A stretch of 48,054 nt of DNA from JAAYGT01 sp050252075 (GTDB lineage Bacteria; Pseudomonadota; Gammaproteobacteria; Burkholderiales; Burkholderiaceae_B), in assembly GCA_050252075.1 (NCBI GenBank), contig JBFWLP010000013.1, positions 1 through 48,054 of the forward strand, in the 5' to 3' direction. The notes beneath the pieces were generated by a model. The model did no database searches. It was not told the DNA's origin and saw nothing but the letters and a program-made list of their open reading frames with translations. How positions within the stretch are numbered: the stretch's first letter is position 1; the number at the start of each line of letters is the position of its first letter. The position numbers and the translations under genes are program-made. Shown one piece after another: positions 1-7,656 of this stretch.

Positions 1-20
1 CAGCTTTTGGAAAGAATCCT

Positions 21-1136
21 ATGAAATTTGTCGACGAAGCCACCATTGAAGTCATCGCCGGCAAAGGCGGCAATGGCGCCGCCAGCTTTCGCCGTGAAAA
101 ATTTATTCCCAAAGGCGGCCCCGACGGCGGCGACGGCGGGCGCGGCGGCAGTATTTACGCCATTGCCGATCGCAATATCAATACACTGGTCGATTTTCGC
201 TTCGCACGGCTGCATCGCGCCAAGAACGGCGAAAACGGCCGCGGCTCCGACCAATATGGCGCGGCCGCCCCCGACATCACGCTGCGCGTGCCTGTCGGCA
301 CCACCATTTTCGACGCGGAAACCGGCGAGCAGCTTTTCGATCTGGATCGCCACAACCAGAAGGCAACCCTGGCAGCCGGCGGTCAGGGCGGAATGGGCAA
401 TCTGCACTTCAAATCCAGCACAAACCGGGCGCCCAAACAGTTCACCTACGGAAAAGAAGGTGAACAGCGCAAACTGCGCCTTGAGCTGAAGGTGCTGGCC
501 GATGTGGGCCTACTTGGCATGCCCAATGCCGGTAAATCCACACTGATCACCAAGGTATCCAATGCCCGCCCCAAGGTAGCCGACTACCCGTTCACCACCT
601 TGCACCCCAACCTGGGCGTGGTTCGCACGTCGCCCTCGCACAGCTTTGTGATCGCCGACATACCCGGGCTTATCGAGGGCGCCTCTGAAGGTGCCGGCCT
701 GGGCCATCTGTTCTTGCGGCACCTTTCCCGCACACGGGTCTTGCTCCACCTGGTCGATGTGTCCACTCTCGATCCGGAACTCGACCCTGTCGACAAGGCA
801 GTCACCGATATCCATGCCATTCTGAACGAACTCAAACTCTACGACGAAGCGCTGTACAACAAGCCGCGCTGGCTCGTTCTGAACAAGCTCGACATGGTCG
901 ACGACCCCCAGGGGCTGAAAGACCGTCTGTGCAAGGCGCTAAATTATCAGGGCCCGGTGTTCGGCATTTCGGCGCTCACCGGAGACGGCACCCAGGATCT
1001 GATCTGGAAACTGCAGGAATGGCTGGATGCCGAACGCGAAAGAGCCAATATCGAACACGACAAGGCGCAAGGCACCTACGTTGCCGAAGACCCCCGTTTC
1101 GACGACAAGCGCACCGATGCCGACCCTCGTTCCTGA
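21..1136 (+). CDS. obgE: GTPase ObgE/CgtA
   Basis: Essential Obg-family GTPase that acts in late assembly of the large ribosomal subunit and in stress and cell-cycle control. The glycine-rich Obg domain fills about residues 1-158, with repeated GGxGG turns near the N-terminus. The G domain follows, with P-loop GMPNAGKST at residues 166-174, DIPG as G3 and NKLD at about 288. The length of 371 aa is normal for the family. The ATG has a GGAAAG-type ribosome site a few bases upstream. In betaproteobacteria this gene usually follows rplU-rpmA and precedes proB. Here proB is next on the same strand, with about 80 bases between and no terminator visible. Confidence 0.97.
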   Translation: MKFVDEATIEVIAGKGGNGAASFRREKFIPKGGPDGGDGGRGGSIYAIADRNINTLVDFRFARLHRAKNGENGRGSDQYGAAAPDITLRVPVGTTIFDAETGEQLFDLDRHNQKATLAAGGQGGMGNLHFKSSTNRAPKQFTYGKEGEQRKLRLELKVLADVGLLGMPNAGKSTLITKVSNARPKVADYPFTTLHPNLGVVRTSPSHSFVIADIPGLIEGASEGAGLGHLFLRHLSRTRVLLHLVDVSTLDPELDPVDKAVTDIHAILNELKLYDEALYNKPRWLVLNKLDMVDDPQGLKDRLCKALNYQGPVFGISALTGDGTQDLIWKLQEWLDAERERANIEHDKAQGTYVAEDPRFDDKRTDADPRS

Positions 1137-1215
1137 CGCGATGCGCGGGCCGGCAAAACGCTAAAATGTCATTGCAGCGCCCTTGCGCTGCCGTCCCCCG
1201 GTCTCTGGTTTCCCC

Positions 1216-2373
1216 ATGAATGCGTTTTCCGATTCCTCCCAGTCAGTCGTTCTCAATGCCCACCGAATCGTCGTCAAGGTCGGTTCATCGCTGGTCACCA
1301 ATGATGGTCGCGGCATCGACCTGAATGCGGTCAAGCAATGGGCATCGCAAATAGCCGCCTTGCACGGCCGGAACCGGCAACTGGTGCTGGTTTCCAGCGG
1401 CGCCATTGCCGAAGGCATGGTGCGGCTGGGATGGCCGCGCCGGCCCAATGCCATGCACGAACTGCAGGCCGCCGCCGCCGTGGGCCAAATGGGGCTGGTA
1501 CAGGCGTATGAAGCGGCCTTCAGCACGCACGGCATCCGCACCGCGCAAATTCTGCTCACCCACGAAGACCTTGCCGATCGCCGGCGCTACCTGAACGCCC
1601 GCAGTACCTTGAACACCTTGCTTGCCCTGGGCGTGGTTCCCATCGTGAACGAAAACGACACCGTGGTTACCGACGAAATCAGGCTGGGGGACAACGACAC
1701 CCTTGGCGCACTGGTCACCAATCTTATCGAGGCCGACAGCCTGGTCATACTTACCGACCAGCGTGGGCTCTACCGTGCCGATCCCCGACGCGACCCCACA
1801 GCGGAATTCGTCTCGATCGCCCAGGCGGGCGATCCTGCCCTGGAAGCCATGGCCGGAGGCTCGGGCTCTTCCATAGGCACCGGCGGCATGCTCACCAAAA
1901 TACTGGCCGCCAAGCGCGCCGCCAACAGTGGCGGGCACACTGTCATAGCGTCTGGCCGGGAACCCGATGTATTGCTGCGGCTTGCATCGGGCGAACCCAT
2001 AGGCACCGAGCTTCGTGCCCAGCTTCCCGTTAAGTCGGCGCGCCAGCGCTGGCTGGTCAACCATCTTAGGCTGCGCGGTCGCGTCGTTCTCGATTCAGGG
2101 GCGGTGAAGGCCGTCGCACAAGGGCAAAGAAGCTTGTTGCCGATCGGCGTCATCGGGGTTGACGGCGACTTCGAACGCGGAGACGTTGTGGCATGCGTCA
2201 ACGAACACGGCGTTGAATGCGCACGCGGCCTGATCAATTACTCGTCGGCGGACACCCGCCGCATCATGCGCCAGCCCAGCCACCGTATTGCCGAAATACT
2301 GGGAACCATGTCAGACCCCGAACTGATGCATCGGGACAATATGGTTATCGCACAGTTTCAGGAAGCTCGTTAG
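1216..2373 (+). CDS. proB: Glutamate 5-kinase ProB
   Basis: First enzyme of proline synthesis: ATP-dependent phosphorylation of L-glutamate to gamma-glutamyl phosphate in the cytoplasm. An amino-acid kinase domain covers roughly residues 1-260, with VKVGSS near the N-terminus and the NENDTV segment expected for substrate binding. A C-terminal PUA domain follows from about 285, as in the E. coli enzyme. The frame is open upstream to 1183, but the ATG at 1216 gives the normal family length of 385 aa and begins just before the kinase fold. The 3' end overlaps the convergent regulator gene by 29 bases, so both coding ends share the same DNA. Confidence 0.96.
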   Translation: MNAFSDSSQSVVLNAHRIVVKVGSSLVTNDGRGIDLNAVKQWASQIAALHGRNRQLVLVSSGAIAEGMVRLGWPRRPNAMHELQAAAAVGQMGLVQAYEAAFSTHGIRTAQILLTHEDLADRRRYLNARSTLNTLLALGVVPIVNENDTVVTDEIRLGDNDTLGALVTNLIEADSLVILTDQRGLYRADPRRDPTAEFVSIAQAGDPALEAMAGGSGSSIGTGGMLTKILAAKRAANSGGHTVIASGREPDVLLRLASGEPIGTELRAQLPVKSARQRWLVNHLRLRGRVVLDSGAVKAVAQGQRSLLPIGVIGVDGDFERGDVVACVNEHGVECARGLINYSSADTRRIMRQPSHRIAEILGTMSDPELMHRDNMVIAQFQEAR

Positions 2374-3277
2374 CCTGTGCAACGCTGTCTGGGCTGGCGG
2401 AAGCCGCCCGGGTGGGGCCGGTGAACATATAGCCCCAGCGATGCACGGAACTGATGGGCAGCTCTTCACCGTAGCGCTCGAATTTTTTACGCAGACGGCT
2501 GATAACCACGCTTAACCGGGCCCGAGGCAGCTCGCCATCGGATCGCGTTTGAAGTTCAACGTGATGGCCAATGGCCTGGATAAGCTGCTCGTGCTCTGCG
2601 CGCAGTTCACGAGCGCCCAGCAAGAACGTGAAAATTACCCGCTCCTGGGACGACAGCGGTATGCGCCGACCCAACGGGCTGACAATGACCGTGTTGCCAT
2701 TGGTCAGTTCCCAGCACCCCGACCGCTGCTCCTGGGCTTCGGGATCAAGGTTCAGGGCCGGCCCGGTGCCTTGTTTGCCGATGCCGCCCCCGCCTTCAGC
2801 CGCAGGCGGCACCGCCTGGGCGGCACCGGCACGTGCGAGCAGCCGCAGTACCGCCACCATGATCAGCGATGCCGACGACTCGGGCGGCAGATAAAGGTCG
2901 ACACCGCTTTGCAGCAACTGTTCCAGCTGGGAAATATTGGGTGACGATACGACACCCAGCAGGCCAAGCCGGGGCAGCTGGCCACGCAGGTACGAGGCAA
3001 TGGCACAGTTTTCGTTTTGCGAGCCCGCAAGCAGAACGACTGTGTTGGCCGGGTTCAGTGAACCGGTCAGTTGGGTGTAGAGCTCGGGCAAGGAATTGGC
3101 CACGGCGACCGATAGACCTTGTGCGTGCGCGTGCTGCACCCAGGCCTGCACAACCGCGCTTCCCGGCACGGCGACTTGTACGGGCGCATAAAAAACCACC
3201 TGGGGAGTTGAAAGCATAGATGACACCGGCAATGACGATTGAATCTGTGCGGAAGTACGTACAGTACTGTAGTCCAT
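2345..3277 (-). CDS. Winged-helix regulator with receiver-like N-terminus
   Basis: Probable DNA-binding regulator of unknown targets. About residues 25-140 have the alternating strand-helix look of a response-regulator receiver, but the strand that should end in the phospho-acceptor Asp reads VVLLAGS and no clear DD pair precedes it. A variable, glycine-rich linker follows. The C-terminus (about 200-295) resembles an OmpR/PhoB winged helix, with PLGRRIPLSSQE, a recognition-helix-like RLSVVISRLRKKF and the wing HRWGYMF. The start is uncertain. ATG at 3277 has AGGA almost touching it. ATG at 3217 would give 290 aa but lacks a clear ribosome site. No histidine kinase is adjacent. The gene diverges from an XRE regulator across an operator-rich gap. 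Confidence 0.8.
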   Translation of the reverse strand: MDYSTVRTSAQIQSSLPVSSMLSTPQVVFYAPVQVAVPGSAVVQAWVQHAHAQGLSVAVANSLPELYTQLTGSLNPANTVVLLAGSQNENCAIASYLRGQLPRLGLLGVVSSPNISQLEQLLQSGVDLYLPPESSASLIMVAVLRLLARAGAAQAVPPAAEGGGGIGKQGTGPALNLDPEAQEQRSGCWELTNGNTVIVSPLGRRIPLSSQERVIFTFLLGARELRAEHEQLIQAIGHHVELQTRSDGELPRARLSVVISRLRKKFERYGEELPISSVHRWGYMFTGPTRAASASPDSVAQANELPETVR

Positions 3278-3308
3278 TTCCTGTATTTTATAGTTAACTT
3301 TACAGGAA
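3260..3308. promoter_or_regulatory. Cluster of TACAG-type inverted repeats
   Basis: Two inverted repeats built from the same half-site lie between the divergent regulators. One is the perfect 12-base palindrome TACAGTACTGTA at 3260-3271. The other is TTCCTGTA at 3278-3285 paired with TACAGGAA at 3301-3308 across 15 AT-rich bases. The second repeat brackets a possible minus-strand -10 (TATAAA, 3292-3287), and its right arm overlaps a possible plus-strand -35. This is the expected geometry for autoregulation by one of the two flanking regulators; that link is inferred. The palindrome falls inside the first codons of the regulator if its start is 3277. Confidence 0.55.
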
Positions 3309-3327
3309 TTTTAATAAAATGTATTAC
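3299..3327 (+). promoter_or_regulatory. Possible promoter of XRE regulator
   Basis: TTTACA at 3299-3304 and TATTAC at 3322-3327 are separated by 17 bases. The -35 matches five of six consensus positions and the -10 four of six. The right arm TACAGGAA overlaps the -35, which suggests repression from that site. Confidence 0.4.
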
Positions 3328-3382
3328 GTTCGTGATATATTTTATTACCACTGTGATTCGGTTAAGTTGTCCAATCACACGT

Positions 3383-3775
3383 GTGAAAAAACTTGCCGAC
3401 CGTCTTCGTTATGCTCGCAAACTGCGCGGTCTGTCGCAGAAGCAACTTGCGGTCGCGAGCGGTGTGTCGCAAAGCGCCATCGCCAATTACGAAACCCAGG
3501 CACGGCGGCAGCCCAAATTCATTTTTCAGCTTGCCGAAGCCCTGGCAGTGAACCCTTTGTGGCTGCTGAACGGCCAGGGCGCCATGGAGCCGGTCGGTTC
3601 GGCAACCCATGAACTGCCCGCCTATGTGCTTGCCGAGCATCCCATCGATGGAACCCCCGTATTGTGGCCGTTTGCGTCGGTATCGCCGGCCAGGTACTGG
3701 GCACTTCCCCCCGGCCGGCGGAAAATGGTTGAAAAAGCGTTTGCCAGCCTGGTAGCCTCGTTGCAAGACGATTAA
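3383..3775 (+). CDS. XRE-family transcriptional regulator
   Basis: Small helix-turn-helix DNA-binding protein of about 130 aa with unknown targets. Residues about 3-60 form a classic Cro/CI fold: LADRLRYARKLRGLSQKQLA, then SGVSQSAIANYE, then the PKFIFQLAEALAV helix. The remaining 70 residues are not recognised. The frame is open upstream to 3239, but that 48-residue extension is a hydrophobic translation of the AT-rich promoter region. The GTG at 3383 starts right at the HTH and is preferred, although no clear ribosome site precedes it. It diverges from the winged-helix regulator, and the TACAG repeats between them are candidate operators for either protein. Confidence 0.8.
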   Translation: MKKLADRLRYARKLRGLSQKQLAVASGVSQSAIANYETQARRQPKFIFQLAEALAVNPLWLLNGQGAMEPVGSATHELPAYVLAEHPIDGTPVLWPFASVSPARYWALPPGRRKMVEKAFASLVASLQDD

Positions 3776-3794
3776 AAAAACCCCTGTGCCGGGG
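3774..3794 (-). terminator. Weak terminator-like hairpin
   Basis: On the minus strand CCCC pairs with GGGG across six bases and is followed by seven T residues (the A run at 3774-3780). The stem has only four pairs. It lies about 105 bases past the stop of the OmpA-like gene and may end that transcript. Confidence 0.35.
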
Positions 3795-3870
3795 AGCAAC
3801 GTGCCATACACAAGACGTACAACACAATTGCTCGCGACTCAGGGGCCAGGCGCCAGAAGATGGCCCGACA

Positions 3871-3889
3871 GCGCGTTGCAACAACGCGC
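3871..3889. terminator. Hairpin after OmpA-like gene
   Basis: GCGCGTTG at 3871-3878 and CAACGCGC at 3882-3889 form a perfect 8-pair stem with a 3-base loop, starting 10 bases past the OmpA-like stop codon. There is no T run beside it, so it may stabilise the 3' end rather than terminate transcription. Confidence 0.45.
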
Positions 3890-3898
3890 GGTCAGGAT

Positions 3899-4561
3899 TT
3901 ACTGCTTGACGGCATAAAGATACAGCTCGACACGACGATTCAGTGCACGCCCGGCGGCCGTGGCGTTGTCACCAATAGGGTTGGCCGAACCGCGACCCTC
4001 GGCCGAGAGGCGAACCGGGCTAACCCCCTGATTGGCGAGATACCCGGTAACTGCCTGTGCCCGGTTCACAGACAAGGTTTGGTTGACGGCAACCGACCCG
4101 GTGCTGTCGGTGTGGCCCACCGCTTTGGCACGCAGTTCGGGATGCTGCACCAGCGCACGTGCCACGCTGTCGAGCACGGGTAGCAGGGCGGGCTTCAGAT
4201 CGTATTTGCCGGTGTCAAAGGAAACGTTGCTGGGAATGTTCACCCGCAACGAGCCATCGGGCATTTCGGTGACATCGACACCCAGGCCGCTGGCCCCGGA
4301 CTTTTCAACGTCGTTCTTGACCGCAGACCAGTTGTAGCCAACGATGCCGCCGGCAACGGCGCCGATACCGGCGCCGATTGCGGCAGCCCGGCTGCTGTCG
4401 CCGATCAGTGCGCCCAAACCGGCGCCCAATGCAGCCCCGGCACCTGCGCCCACCGCAGTACGCCCACCCTGGCTCATGTCGTTCATACCGGCGCAACCCG
4501 CCACCAGGGCAAGCGCAACAACACATGACGCAGCCCGTGCTGATCGAATGGAAACGTTCAT
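3899..4561 (-). CDS. OmpA-like lipoprotein with glycine-zipper region
   Basis: Outer-membrane lipoprotein expected to anchor the envelope to peptidoglycan, similar in layout to E. coli YiaD. A signal peptide ends in a lipobox with VAGC, giving lipid-modified Cys23. Residues about 30-75 are a Gly/Ala-rich zipper with repeated GAGxGA motifs that could insert in or lie on the membrane. The C-terminal OmpA domain (about 105-215) carries the peptidoglycan-binding pattern, including TDSTGS, NQTLSVNRAQAV and NRRVEL. The ATG at 4561 is chosen because it begins the signal peptide and follows a GGGAG ribosome site. An in-frame start at 4609 would add 16 unrelated residues. It is a single-gene unit. Confidence 0.88.
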   Translation of the reverse strand: MNVSIRSARAASCVVALALVAGCAGMNDMSQGGRTAVGAGAGAALGAGLGALIGDSSRAAAIGAGIGAVAGGIVGYNWSAVKNDVEKSGASGLGVDVTEMPDGSLRVNIPSNVSFDTGKYDLKPALLPVLDSVARALVQHPELRAKAVGHTDSTGSVAVNQTLSVNRAQAVTGYLANQGVSPVRLSAEGRGSANPIGDNATAAGRALNRRVELYLYAVKQ

Positions 4562-4579
4562 TTTTTTCTCCCTTGTTAT

Positions 4580-4597
4580 GAAACGGCGAACCGTTTC
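4580..4597 (-). promoter_or_regulatory. Leader hairpin upstream of OmpA-like gene
   Basis: A perfect 7-pair stem, GAAACGG with CCGTTTC and a TTCG loop on the transcript strand, ends about 18 bases before the start codon and just ahead of the GGGAG ribosome site. It may stabilise the leader or affect translation; the function is inferred. Confidence 0.4.
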
Positions 4598-4684
4598 GAC
4601 GCTGATCATCCTACCGCAGCGCCGCGGGGCGGATTGTTACAATTCGTGTTTCCAGCCCCGATCGGCACGTACTGCCGCCTGCCA

Positions 4685-5680
4685 CTAGAACAGCTTCGCA
4701 CCGGAAACCTGAACGATTTCCTTGTATTTTTGCAAATCGTTACGAACCAGCTCGGCAAATGCCTCGGGCGAGGTTGGCTGGGCATCGGACCCCATATTGA
4801 GCAAGGTCTTGCGCACTTCGGGATCGGTCAGTGCCTTCGCATACGCCGCGTTCAGTTTCTGCACCACGGCCTTGGGTGTTCCCCCGGTGGTGAACACACC
4901 GAACCAGGTTCCCAGGTCGAAATTGGCAACCCCCGCCTGCTGCATGGTGGGCAGATCGGGAAAGATGGAAGACCGCTGCGCCGTGGTAACGGCCAGCGCG
5001 GTCACCTTGTTTTCCTTGATGAGTGTGGAAGCCGAGGCAAGATTGTCGAACATGAAATGGATCTGGCCCGCCAGCAAAGCCATCTTGGCCGGCGCCGCTC
5101 CGGCGTAAGGAACATGCACCGTCTTGGCACCCGTACGCACGTTCAGCAGTTCGCCCGCCAGATGGCCGGCGCTGCCATTGCCGCCCGAACCAAAGTTCAG
5201 GATATCGGGATTCTTCTTGGCGTAATCAACCAGCGCCTGAACGGAATCGATCTTGTTCTGGGCCGCAAATTCCTTGTTGAGAACCAGGACGTTTGGCACC
5301 GATGCCACCAGCGTCACGGGCTCGAAGCTTTTGATGGGATCGTATTGCAAGTCGTTGTAGAGCCACGGATTGATGGCATTGGTCGCCACAGCACCCATCA
5401 CCAGGGTGTAGCCGTCGGGCTTGGCTTTCGCCGCCACGGTAGCGCCGATACTGCCGCCGGCACCCGGCTTGTTCTCAACGACGACGGTCCCCAGATCGGG
5501 CTTCACTTTTTCGGCAAGCAAACGGGAAATCGTGTCCAGAGGACCGCCCGGGGCATAGGGAACGACAAACTGCAGGGATTTGGACGGGAAGGTTTCGGCA
5601 ACGGCAGGCCCGGCAACGCCGGCAATACCCAATGTGGCGACTGCCGCCAGCACCGATGCAAATTTGGAAACTCGGATCAT
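4685..5680 (-). CDS. Bug-family tripartite tricarboxylate transporter binding protein
   Basis: Periplasmic solute-binding protein of the TctC/Bug family, which is greatly expanded in Bordetella and relatives. Members deliver carboxylates and other small acids to TctAB permeases or act in sensing. A signal peptide of about 28 residues ends GPAVA before ETFPSK. The family landmarks follow: VPYAPGGPLD, the GGSIGA loop, HVPYAGAAPA, and FDNLAS. ATG at 5680 is chosen because an AGGTG ribosome site lies nine bases upstream; a GTG at 5692 in the same frame is less likely. The length of 331 aa is typical. No tctA or tctB is adjacent, so the ligand and partner cannot be read from context. Confidence 0.9.
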   Translation of the reverse strand: MIRVSKFASVLAAVATLGIAGVAGPAVAETFPSKSLQFVVPYAPGGPLDTISRLLAEKVKPDLGTVVVENKPGAGGSIGATVAAKAKPDGYTLVMGAVATNAINPWLYNDLQYDPIKSFEPVTLVASVPNVLVLNKEFAAQNKIDSVQALVDYAKKNPDILNFGSGGNGSAGHLAGELLNVRTGAKTVHVPYAGAAPAKMALLAGQIHFMFDNLASASTLIKENKVTALAVTTAQRSSIFPDLPTMQQAGVANFDLGTWFGVFTTGGTPKAVVQKLNAAYAKALTDPEVRKTLLNMGSDAQPTSPEAFAELVRNDLQKYKEIVQVSGAKLF

Positions 5681-5777
5681 GATGTAAGACACCTGTGATG
5701 TTGTTTAGAATTATTCGAAGGCGTAACCGTACACGAAAAAAGCAAGGTTCGCGCAACAGCGTGCTGCACCGGCAAGG

Positions 5778-6518
5778 TTAATGCAGAATCTGGCTGAGAA
5801 AAAGCCGGGTGCGCTCGCTCTGGGGGTTGTCAAAGAACTCGTCGGGGGTGTTTTCCTCGATGATCTCCCCCTGATCCATGAAAATGACCCGGTCGGCCAC
5901 CTTGCGCGCGAAGCCCATTTCGTGCGTAACGCATAGCATGGTCATGCCGCTTTCTTCGGCCAGCTCGACCATGACCTCAAGCACTTCTTTCACCATTTCC
6001 GGATCGAGCGCCGAGGTTGGCTCGTCGAACAACATAATTTTCGGACTCATGCACAGGGAACGTGCAATGGCAACCCGCTGCTGCTGACCACCGGAAAGCT
6101 GGCCGGGAAACTTGCCGGCCTGCTCGGGAATGCGGACCCGTTCCAGATACTGCATTGCCGTCGCTTCCGCTTCGGCCTTGGGTTTTTTCAGCACCCACAT
6201 CGGACCGAGGGTCAGGTTCTCAAGGACGGTAAGATGAGGGAACAAGTTGAAATGCTGAAACACCATGCCGACATCGCGCCGGATGGTTTCGATGTCCTTC
6301 AGGTCATTCGTAAGCTCAACGCCATCGACAATGATCTTGCCCTGCTGGTGCTCTTCCAGACGATTGATGCAGCGGATCATGGTGGACTTTCCCGAGCCCG
6401 ACGGGCCGCAGATGACAATACGCTCGCCGCGTTCGACATCGAGATTCAGATTGCGCAGCACGTGAAATTGCCCGTACCACTTGTTGACGTTCTCCAGGCG
6501 AATGATAGCCTCGGCCAT
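5778..6518 (-). CDS. aapP: Amino-acid ABC transporter ATP-binding protein
   Basis: Cytoplasmic ATPase that powers uptake through the two permeases encoded just upstream. Walker A GPSGSGKST is at residues 38-46, the signature reads LSGGQQQRV, and Walker B is IMLFDEPTSALD, followed by the switch His in CVTHEM. The length of 246 aa fits the polar amino-acid (GlnQ/AapP) family. ATG at 6518 has AAGGAG seven bases upstream; the frame remains open to 6689 but the extra residues do not resemble the family. It is the last gene of the order J-Q-M-P, the classic arrangement of the Rhizobium general L-amino-acid permease. The symbol rests on that arrangement, so substrate range is inferred. Confidence 0.93.
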   Translation of the reverse strand: MAEAIIRLENVNKWYGQFHVLRNLNLDVERGERIVICGPSGSGKSTMIRCINRLEEHQQGKIIVDGVELTNDLKDIETIRRDVGMVFQHFNLFPHLTVLENLTLGPMWVLKKPKAEAEATAMQYLERVRIPEQAGKFPGQLSGGQQQRVAIARSLCMSPKIMLFDEPTSALDPEMVKEVLEVMVELAEESGMTMLCVTHEMGFARKVADRVIFMDQGEIIEENTPDEFFDNPQSERTRLFLSQILH

Positions 6519-6555
6519 GGGGTGCTCCTTGGTTATGTCGGCAGGCATCGTCGTA

Positions 6556-7656
6556 TCAGGAACGCTGATGCCCGGTGCTGAGCTGCTTTTCCAGCGACTG
6601 GCTGTATCGCGAAATGGAATAGCAGAACAGGAAGTAAATGAATGCAATGAACAGATAGGCTTCCGTGCTGAAGCCGCGCCAGGCCGCATCGGACACCGCG
6701 GTTTTGGCGGCCTGCGTCAGGTCGAAAATACCGATAATGACCACCAGCGAGGTATCTTTGAACAGTGCAATGAAAATGCCCACCAGCGGCGGAATGACGA
6801 TCTTCAGGGCCTGGGGCAAAATGATCTTGCGCATGGTTTGCCAATAGGTCAGGCCCAGCGAGTCGGCACCTTCGTACTGGCCTTTGGGAATGGCCTGCAG
6901 GCCGCCTCGCACCGTTTCGGCAATATAGGCGGCGGCGAACAAAATGATGGCGATCTGGGCGCGCAGCAGTTTGTCGATGGAAAAACCTTCCGGCAAAAAC
7001 AATGGCAACATGACCGACGACATGAACAGCAGACTGATCAGCGGTACGCCGCGGATAAGTTCGATGTAGATAACGCAAATAGACTTGACGGCCGGCATGC
7101 TCGAGCGTCTGCCCAGCGCCAGCAGCAAACCGAACGGAAAGGCGAACGCGATACCGAACGTGGACAGAATAAGCGTAACGGGGAGCCCGCCCCAGCGATC
7201 ATTCTCTACGAGGCTCAAACCGAACACCCCGCCCCACATCAGGACGGCCACGGTCGCAAGACCCACCACCCACAAGATGGGAAGCCAGGGCTTCCAGAAC
7301 CATCGTATGCAGCTGCAAACGATAACTCCCACCAGCACGATCGATGCCAGCAAAGGCCGCCACTGCTCATCGTAGGGATAAATGCCGAACAGGATGAACC
7401 GGTGCTTTTCTACAATGAACGCCCAGCAGGCCCCTCCGGATTCCCGGCATTCCTGGGCGTTGGTGGCACTGAAATTGGCCTTGATGAACAACCACTCCAC
7501 TGACGCCGGCACTGCCATGAGCAGCAGCCAGCCCACCAGTACGGTCAGCATGGTGTTCAGCGGCGATGAAAACAGACTTTGGCGCATCCATGCCCAGGCT
7601 CCCTGGTGATGCCTCGGAGGAGCTGCTGCCGGCGCGCCCGCTTGATACACAGTCAT
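6556..7656 (-). CDS. aapM: Amino-acid ABC transporter permease AapM
   Basis: Second inner-membrane permease of the AapJQMP system. It has 366 aa with an N-terminal helix near residues 33-53, a long periplasmic segment, further helices, and a C-terminal permease domain of the HisMQ type. The EAA-like loop that contacts the ATPase reads EGADSLGLTYWQTMRKIILPQ, about residues 235-255. The start codon follows the aapQ stop codon directly, so the two genes are almost certainly co-translated. A large periplasmic loop between the first helices is a feature of AapM and AapQ not found in short HisM-type permeases. Confidence 0.92.
   Translation of the reverse strand: MTVYQAGAPAAAPPRHHQGAWAWMRQSLFSSPLNTMLTVLVGWLLLMAVPASVEWLFIKANFSATNAQECRESGGACWAFIVEKHRFILFGIYPYDEQWRPLLASIVLVGVIVCSCIRWFWKPWLPILWVVGLATVAVLMWGGVFGLSLVENDRWGGLPVTLILSTFGIAFAFPFGLLLALGRRSSMPAVKSICVIYIELIRGVPLISLLFMSSVMLPLFLPEGFSIDKLLRAQIAIILFAAAYIAETVRGGLQAIPKGQYEGADSLGLTYWQTMRKIILPQALKIVIPPLVGIFIALFKDTSLVVIIGIFDLTQAAKTAVSDAAWRGFSTEAYLFIAFIYFLFCYSISRYSQSLEKQLSTGHQRS

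Noticed and set aside
3278..3308. LexA (SOS) box
   Set aside because: The CTGT and ACAG parts are 17 bases apart, not the 8 expected for LexA, and neither flanking gene is an SOS gene.
3239..3382. A 48-residue hydrophobic N-terminal extension of the XRE regulator
   Set aside because: It is simply the translation of the AT-rich promoter region; a membrane-anchored XRE protein is possible but the HTH starts right at the GTG at 3383.
6481..7503. Plus-strand open frame of 340 codons opposite aapP-aapM
   Set aside because: Spans the ends of two real genes on the other strand and has no recognisable domain.
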